Part shown: one piece after another, positions 56,990 through 64,000 of the stretch | Layout: every line of letters begins with the position of its first letter | How positions within the stretch are numbered: position 1 is the stretch's first letter | Source of the DNA: Clitoria ternatea | Taxonomy: Eukaryota; Streptophyta; Magnoliopsida; Fabales; Fabaceae | Length of the DNA: 64,000 nucleotides | Assembly: GCA_037962975.1 (NCBI GenBank) | Contig: CM075675.1 | Span: forward strand, 105,003,218-105,067,217 | Direction: 5' to 3' | Notes under the pieces: generated by a model | What the model was told of the DNA's origin: nothing | Database searches by the model: none | Seen by the model: only the letters and a program-made list of their open reading frames with translations | Made by a program: the position numbers and the translations under genes

Positions 56990-58100
56990 AAAATAAAAGA
57001 TAAAACTTTGAAATTAGAATTTTGAACATAAAATTAAAATTAATAAAATTCAAATTAGAAATTAGAAAATAATAAATTATGAAATTTTAAATTAGAATTT
57101 AAAAAATAATAATTTTTTATATTTTCAATTAGAATTTAGAAAATAATAAATTAAGAAATTTCAAATTAGAATTTAGAAATAATAAATTTAAAATTTTTAA
57201 ATTAGAATTAAGAAAATAATCAATTTAAAATTTTCAAATTAGAATTTATAAATATACAAATGAAAATTTTTGTTAAGTGTGTGTTGATCGACAATGCATA
57301 TTTTGTGATGGGTTATTTGTGGATGCATGAAAAACTGTCTCGTTGGGAGAGATTTGAAGAGTGAATTTATTAGAGAGGTTAGATAGTTTGTTAATAAGGG
57401 TACAAAACAACCTTATTATTATTTAGAGAATTGTATATATAAAGTGTTCATGTGTGGAATGTAGATGTTGTAAGATTTTGAGTAAAATTGAGAATTATTT
57501 CATTTATTCAAGTTTGATTTCAAACCCAACTATTGAGTTTAGACTGAGCATGGAGAAATGAAATTTAGGAGGGTGACAAAAGGTTGGTTGGTGGAACAAA
57601 TAACATTTTCATATCTCAAATCGTAGATAACTGTCATTTTTAAGGTGAATGTTAAGTAAATACCTACTAATGCTTAATAACCAAATCACAAGCAAAATGA
57701 AGTAGAGGTAGCCTTAAAAAATTTTTATAGTTGTTTTTATTTATTTTTAAAATTTTAACATTTTTTAGATGGCTATTGTGATAGTGGCATAAGCATCAAT
57801 TACAAAGAAATTAGGAAAGGGAAATTGTTAGTTTTTAGGGGTAGGTCGAGGAGGGTGATTCCATCAAGTCAATGGCACTCGTGCACAAACAAGCCTTTTA
57901 TCATCAACTAAAGCCAATGATCTAAATGATTGTGACCCCTAGTTGGGTACCACCACATTAGGAGCCAGCGGCTGATGAGGATTACACTTCATCCTCTAGC
58001 TCTAATGAGGATGAGTATGAGGATTACCTATAACATGAGGAAATGGAGGCTAAGTAGTAGGCAGCCGAGTTTCAGGCAACTAATAAGGAGCAGGGAGCTG
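56990..58100 (+). mobile_element. CACTA-derived segment, direct copy 1
   Basis: It starts with degenerate ~36-base tandem units (AAATTTCAAATTAGAATTTA), followed by about 0.8 kb also present at 59880-60770. It holds a short decayed coding start near 57771 (RGRSRRVIPSSQWHSC) and an acidic stretch (SSSSNEDEYEDY). It resembles the N-terminal part of a plant CACTA ORF. Confidence 0.55.
57040..57250. repeat. Tandem ~36-bp AT-rich repeats, copy 1
   Basis: About six units of the pattern AAATTAGAATTTAGAAAATAATAAATTAAGAAATTTC. The same array lies at about 59660-59890 in copy 2. Confidence 0.75.
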
Positions 58101-58249
58101 GTCCCCCATCCTTTCTGGGCAATTTTAAGGACTTGTGTATGTGATAGGGTTTTTCTAGAGAAGAATGCTTTCGAGAAGGGGAGTCTGATGCTAGTTGAGT
58201 AGTAAAGACTTTTTACTTAGTGTCTTTTCAAATTTAATAGTTAATGTTT

Positions 58250-58760
58250 TTCTTAAACTTTTAGGACTGAGTTTGAGTATAGGGTATTTATGCCAAAACA
58301 TGATGGGACTATCTCACTCTCATAGATGATTAAATCCCACTTCCATGCTTGTGGAAGGAGTGGAAAGACGTTCTAGTGATATTGGACAAAAATCTTGATG
58401 GGACAAGTAACTAGTAAGTTACTTTTAACGGTATTTTAATATTTATAATATTTTATATATTATTTGTCAAACATAGAAGTTTGTTACTTTTGAACCCAAA
58501 CACAAAGTGGCGATTAGGCTCACATTTATGAAGGTAGAGAAGACATCCCTGGGTGGTATACTCGGGAAGGCCCATAAAGAAGCGAAAGATGGATAGACCT
58601 CTACCAACGCATGGGTTGGCCTACTAATTGAGTAGGCCAGACTTAAGTATGAGCCTCTTTGGGAGCGCAACAAGCACAATTGAAGTAGTACTAAAGGCGG
58701 AGTCTTACACATCACTAGGAGCAAGGCACATGCAGATATTGCCTGATATATGGTAAGTAA
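58250..58760 (+). pseudogene. CACTA transposase-associated gene remnant (Transposase_24-like)
   Basis: Broken frames read FEPKHKVAIRLTFMKVEKTSLGGI, GKAHKEAKDG, ARLKYEPLWERNKHN and STKGGVLHITRSKAHADIA. The order and motifs recall the domain of Ptta/En/Spm genes with the '..HT.GS' ending. It follows copy 1 and is not repeated after copy 2. Confidence 0.5.
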
Positions 58761-59639
58761 TAAATAATCCATATTCAAAGTTATTTGTTTGTTTTTTGTA
58801 GGAAGAAAAGCTCCCCTCCCTATCACATCTAATAAGTTATATTTTACGACTCATCGACGTTTGATATGGGTCGATGATTGATCCTTGCGAGACAATGTTA
58901 AGTTGTTATTAACATTAATTTCATTTCAAATTTAGTTAACTTTGTAAATATTCGCATTCGAAATTAGTTTTAATGTTTTACATTTTTAGTGATCAACAAG
59001 AAGTTCCAACGGCGTGTCGCAAAGATTGAAGTTGGATCCATCCAGTTACTTAACTCGCATGGGAGGATCCAACTATGGATGGGCATTATTGATGGGAGGA
59101 ACCATTGTCATCTTTATTGCATCAGTTCATCCTTAGCCTTCAATATTCATTGAGAGTCTACGTCAATGACCCAACCTTTCTTCAATCGGTCCTTCATTGT
59201 TGTGGACAAACTTGAGAATGGATGAATTTGATGTGAGAGAAAGTATACAAAAGCTTAGATGGTGGGGTTAGAGTAGATGGGGGCATTGGTAGCAAAGTTT
59301 CAACGATTCCGGCAGGGAGGGTCATTTTGGGCTAGCTATAAAGTTTTAGTATGATGTTACACACTACAGGACCAATATGTCTTTAAGTGTAGGAAGAGCA
59401 ACCTCGTCTTCATCCGTGGCATTGTCATCATTCATGTCATCTAGCTCAGCACTCTTAGCCTCGATAATAGCCCCTTACCAATAAGGGAGACATCGCCTCG
59501 AGAACCACGCATGACATCCTTTCACCCTCGACGTTGAAAATTATTTCTATTTTTTTGTAGTTTTTCCCCCTTATTTGTTGAACAATATGGATATCTTGTT
59601 TTATATATATACTTTTGTTTTAGTATTTTCTTTTTCAAA
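58761..59639. other. No recognisable gene
   Basis: Moderately GC-rich in places (59000-59550) and probably further decayed CACTA coding DNA, but no frame can be supported. Confidence 0.4.
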
Positions 59640-60770
59640 ATACACATTTAGAAACTAGAGTTTAGAAACATAATAATTTTATAAATTTTAAATTAGAATT
59701 TAGAAAATAAAAAATTAAGAAATTTTCAATTAGAATTTAGAAAATAATAAAATAAGGAAATTTTAAATTATAATTCATAAAATATAAATTAAGAAATTTC
59801 AAATTAGAATTTAAAAATAATAAATTTAGAAATTTCAAATTAGAAAATAATAACTTTATAAGTTTCAAATTATAATTTATAAATATACAAATGAAAATTT
59901 TGGTTAAGTGTTCAACTTTGAATAATATATACATGTGTTTTAACTTAATGGTGTGTTGACCGGCAATGTATTTTGTGATGGGCCATTTTTGGATGAAAGA
60001 TTATGCCTTATATGGAGAGGTTTGAAAAGTGAGTTTATTATAGATGTTTGATAGGTTGTTAATAAGGGTAGAGAACAACCTATTACTATTTAGAGAATGA
60101 TATAAGGTGTTCTTATGTAAGATGTAGATGCTGTAAGATTTTGGCTAAAACTAAGGTTATATTTCACTTGTAATTTGGTTTCAAACAAAACTACTGAGGT
60201 TGGACCAAGCATGGAGAAATGAAATTTAGGAGAGTGACAAAAGGTTGGTTGGTGGAACAAGTTGCACTGTCATATCGTAGGTTACAGATAACTTTGATCT
60301 TTTTAAAGTAAATATTGAACAACAACCTGTTAATGATGTAGAATCAAATCACAAGAGAAATAAGGCAGATGTAGTCTCAATGTATTTATAATTGATTTTG
60401 TTTGTTTTTAAATGTTTAACATATTTTTTAGATGGTCGATCATGATAGTGACATAGGCATTGACCGGGAGGAAATTAAAAAGGGGAAACTATTAGATTTT
60501 AGGGGTGGGTCGACGTAGGTGATTCTACCGGGTCAATGGAACTCACGCATAAGTCTTTTATCATTGTTGAGAGGCTAGGGCTAGTGAACTAGATGATAAT
60601 GACCTCTGGTTGGGTTTCCACCACATTAAGAGCCAGTGGCTGATGACAACAATTACACTCTATCTATTAGCTCTGATGAAGATGAGTATGAGGATTACCT
60701 CCAACATTAAGAAGATAAGGTTGAGTAGTCGGCATTTGAATTTCAAGTAGTTGTAGAGCAAAGAGTTTGC
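59640..60770 (+). mobile_element. CACTA-derived segment, direct copy 2
   Basis: It matches 56990-58100 in order and orientation, at perhaps three quarters identity by eye. Shared words include AAATGAAATTTAGGAG, GGTTGGTTGGTGGAACAA and GATGAGTATGAGGATTACCT. The coding start here reads DHDSDIGIDREEIKKGKLLDFRGGS. It differs from copy 1 by many substitutions and small indels. Confidence 0.6.
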
Positions 60771-62203
60771 AAGTTCCGCTTGTATGTACGAGATGAGTGT
60801 CTCAAAGTTGTCAAAATTGGTTTTCCTTCCTCGTAAAACCTCATCTTAGGTATACTAAAACATTTACTTACTTTAAAATTTTCCAAAAATATAAAAGTAA
60901 AAATTTCGTTCTTAAGTATATGCTCATTGTGTAAAAAAATTACAATAACAAGATAAGTAATCAAGAGGTATAGTTTTATGTCTGAATACTAATTTCTATC
61001 AAGGCTCAAATCATACATCTTTACAATTATTCAATACTAGATACTAAAAGAGATGAATTCGAACTAGGCTAGGTCTATAACTATTACCTTCTACCTTTAC
61101 TAGTTCTAACGGTATCTATTTTTGGAAATATGCATTAAGAGCCTATGTGTTTAGAATGTATCACTTTATTTAAGTAAGACCTTTTATTAAATAATTTAAC
61201 AGTCTTTATTAGTCTTTAGAATAGTATATCAATATATGAACTATTCCTAAACTATGCCTAGCTAGTCAAGTATTAATATCGGGACTAGTAGGTGAGTTAA
61301 TGATCTAGTCTTACAGATCATAGATATGGAGGATATCAAGTCTTTATATAAGTACACATTAAGAGTAATGATGTATTGGACAGACCCATCATGAGAATGT
61401 TGTATGAATCGTTACATGAATGTTATAAACAATTCTCAATGCGATAATAATATATATGTATTTCTTTGACCTGAAGTCACTAACATGAAGAGTTTGTTGT
61501 TTTAATAGAGTCAAATGTAATTTATAACAAGGTGATTATAATAAAAAATTATAACTAGGATATAAATAGTCATGTAGAGGGATATGAGTGATGTAAATAA
61601 CTCTCCTATCATTATATTATATTCAATATAAATGTTTATATTTAATATAAACTAAATATATTTTACATTGGGTCACACGCATAGAGTAAGTCCACTAGAG
61701 AATAATTTTTATTTTAGTTTGACTAAAATTAAAACTCGGCCCAACTAATTTAAAATGAGCAAAGAGCTTATTAAAAAAAAGTTCTCATTACGTCAAACCT
61801 AAGTTTATAAATAAAGCATGACATGGTCATCGTCGCACTCTTCTAATACATGAAATTTTGTAAATTGTTGCACTTTAATATAGGGGTGCTTGGTTCCCCG
61901 TTTACTAACCGCAAAATAAGATCATGCAGTCAAATAGAGTTTTGACTGTCTTGAACGACGTAAAAGATCAATATTAGCCTTTATGTTTTTTCATTTTTAT
62001 AACTTTATTTCCCTCAAATTTATACCAACAGACACATAAATGTGACACTGCTACTATTAATTACTAGCAAGTGCTTATTTTGAAAACGTATTTATTTTTC
62101 TTAGATTGCTTTGTGATATGCATGAAGCCTTTAACTTATTATACTGAATTTTTATGTCTTTTATTATTGATATAATTTTAGAAATCGATTAGATGGATAT
62201 TGG
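60771..62203. other. Intergenic region without recognisable genes
   Basis: AT-rich. The stretch around 61370-61520 reads like a dispersed repeat, but I cannot assign it. No coding frame is supported. Confidence 0.4.
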
Positions 62204-62321
62204 CCAGAGCTGACCCTGGGCCTTGGAAGCAAAAGCAAAGGCCCAAGGCCTATTGTTAATAGGGGCCCAAAATAAATAAGTTTTAGCTTATGTAAGAAAA
62301 AAATCAATAAATTTCAATGTA

Positions 62322-62400
62322 ACCTGAATAGTCTAGTGGTAAGGTTATACGAATTTCGCCTAAGGGTCCTTGGTTTAATCTTGTGCTATCTCTAATTTTT
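62322..62400 (+). other. tRNA-like box pair within the hAT terminus
   Basis: TAGTCTAGTGGTAAGG resembles an A box and GGTTTAATCTTG resembles a B box, 40-odd bases apart. A related version lies in the intron copy. It may be a captured SINE head. Confidence 0.35.
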
Positions 62401-63239
62401 TTAATTAAATATTTTCATATAACAGGCACAAGGCAATGTTACGATATTACATTTTTCTTATTCCATTATTCTTCATTTCCTCTTCTTTTGTTTCTATAAT
62501 CTTTTTTACTTTGACGGTTTGACCCCTCTTAATCATACCACAATTACACTGGAAAATCATAAAATTGGTACGTGTTTCAGTTCACCTTCCAAATCACTTG
62601 TTAATTAAGTTGTAATTTATGTTGTTATTATTTAGGAACTTTATTCATGTTATATCAATATTTTGTTAATTTTTATATTTATAAGGTCTTAATTTTATTT
62701 TCTCTAGTCATTGTCAATTGTTTAATTCTTTTTTATATTTTTATTATTTTTATGTTAAGAATGTTTAATTTTTAAATTTTTAATAGTTATTACTAATTAG
62801 TTGATTGTTTCTATTTTCATGTTAATTTGTTAATTTTATGCTAACAATGATTAAATTTAGCTGTTAGAATTAACATATATGTGTGAAGTTGTGAATAAGT
62901 ATTCAACATCACCTTCTCTTTTCCAGGTGCTATTGTTCTTTGCTTTTTTTCTTGTGTTAATTTAATATTTTATTTATCTTAAAAAACATTTATTTAGAAG
63001 TGAAAAGAAGAAAAAAATGAAAACAAGAGGAAGAGTTAATTAAATTACAAAGATGAGCTCTTGATAAACTTATGTTTAAAGAGATAGATTCTCAAGAAAA
63101 TTTAGATTAATCAATTGAAATTGTGCATGATGAAATTTATTTAAATGGGAATGAATTTAATGATTTTAGTGAACCTAATAATGAGTCAAATGAATCTAAT
63201 ATGGAAAAATTGGCATTGACTAAGAGCAACTAATTCCTC

Positions 63240-64000
63240 CTTTTAGATATTTATGATCCTAGAAATTAGGATAATCTTGATAACAAAGAAAAGGATATTT
63301 TAATTGAAAAATGGGCTACTAGAGAAAAAAAATATTATTTTTCCTTTGGATAATACTTCTAGACATTTTTCATATGCCTATTATTCTAGAAAGCTAAGTA
63401 ATAGTGAGAGTAATGATAGAAAATGGTTGGTTTATTTCAAGCATGTTGATAGAGTATATTGTTTTTGTTGTAAGTTGTTCAGATCTAATAACAAAAAACG
63501 TTCATTGGCAAATGAGAGTTAGTGATTGGAAGACACTTAAACACATGAAAATAGTCTTGAACAATGACTAATATGAATAATTAGAATGAATTGAGAGCGA
63601 GATTGGACAAAAATCAAACAATCGATAAAAATTTATAATAAGAGGTTATGAAAGAGAAAGAACATTGGCGATAATTTTTACTAAGAACATTTTCAATTGT
63701 GAAATGTCTTGCTAAAAATAATTTGGCTTTTCAAGGATCCAATGAAAAATTATATCAAGAAAGTAATGAAATTTGATTTGATAATGCAAAATCATGTTAG
63801 ACACATTCAAAGTTATGAAATTCATATCTTAGGCATAAAATTCAAAATGAATTAATAGCTTTAATAGTACGATGTGTGAATATGACAAGTAATAAAATAA
63901 AAATTGAGAAATATTTTTTAGAGTTTTTAAAAGTAGATGATACATCTGGATTAGGACTTTTTAATAAATTGCAAGATGTATTAAAGTCTCTTGATCTTAA
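63240..64000 (+). pseudogene. hAT transposase with TTF-type zinc finger, decayed and cut by the window edge
   Basis: The clear block is 63304-63522: NIIFPLDNTSRHFSYAYYSRKLSNSESNDRKWLVYFKHVDRVYCFCCKLFRSNNKK. It is the TTF-type zinc finger (CFCC with upstream His/Trp) of plant hAT proteins related to ZMYM1-like genes. Downstream, frames shift through CLAKNNLAFQGSNEKLYQES, DLIMQNHVRHIQSYEIH and CVNMTSNKIKIEKYFLEFLKVDDTSGLGLFN. The last pieces belong to the DUF4371-like part. Stops and indels make this copy inactive. Confidence 0.8.

Larger units (their letters stand above)
62204..64000 (+). mobile_element. hAT-type DNA transposon, left part (runs out of the window)
   Basis: It begins CAGAGCTGACCCTGGGCC, close to the palindromic CAGGGCCGGCCCTGGGCC end at 34468. 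The next ~140 bases match the P450 intron fragment. The coding part follows from about 63240. The right end lies beyond the window. Confidence 0.75.

Noticed and set aside
58467..58826. A 119-residue minus-strand frame
   Set aside because: It is the reverse shadow of the CACTA transposase-associated remnant on the plus strand.
61370..61520. Possible Ty1/copia LTR fragment
   Set aside because: The wording recalls dispersed plant repeats, but no ends, primer site or coding trace support it.

Overview
The window is a piece of a plant nuclear chromosome. It has spliced genes with GT..AG introns, LTR retrotransposons of plant lineages, CACTA and hAT DNA transposons, MITEs and AT-rich spacers. The protein flavour (Tat elements with antisense accessory genes, a SIRE-like copia remnant, a CYP72A gene) suggests a legume, perhaps Phaseoleae, but that is inference. 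About two thirds of the window is recognisable mobile DNA. Only two host genes can be supported: a five-exon CYP72-type cytochrome P450 (32432-36027) and a three-exon F-box/LRR gene (53512-55397).

Layout. 1-919: an LTR-like end with an internal 155-bp duplication. 917-5295: a broken minus-strand Ty3 element (RNase H scrap, 1.5 kb of unknown sequence, gag start, iMet-type primer site, 1.9-kb LTR). 5296-11423 and 27737-27988: a decayed minus-strand Tat-lineage Ty3 element whose 5' LTR is split by a second, very young Tat element at 11424-27731. 27989-31330: AT-rich spacer, another Tat LTR tip, a Ty1/copia remnant and LINE scraps. 32350-36490: the P450 gene and a 293-bp MITE. 36820-47370: a decayed Tekay/Del-type chromovirus with 3-kb LTRs. 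47371-49250: antisense remains of a CACTA transposase. 51225-53150: small CACTA-like element, Ty3 gag remnant and a SINE-like piece. 53512-55397: the F-box gene. 56990-60770: two direct copies of a CACTA-derived segment. 62204-64000: the start of an hAT element with a TTF-type zinc finger, running off the window.

The most interesting object is the 16.3-kb Tat element. Its 732-bp LTRs read identical and it has a perfect 5-bp target duplication (ACAGG). Its gag-pol frame is whole except for one TAG in the reverse transcriptase. Downstream of pol it carries two diverged tandem copies of an antisense, intron-containing gene. Between pol and the first copy, and between the two copies, lie arrays of short hairpins of two families. 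In both families the stem sequences change from unit to unit while complementarity is kept, and loop or internal-loop sequences stay constant. That covariation points to selection on folded RNA or DNA, and I know of no description of it.
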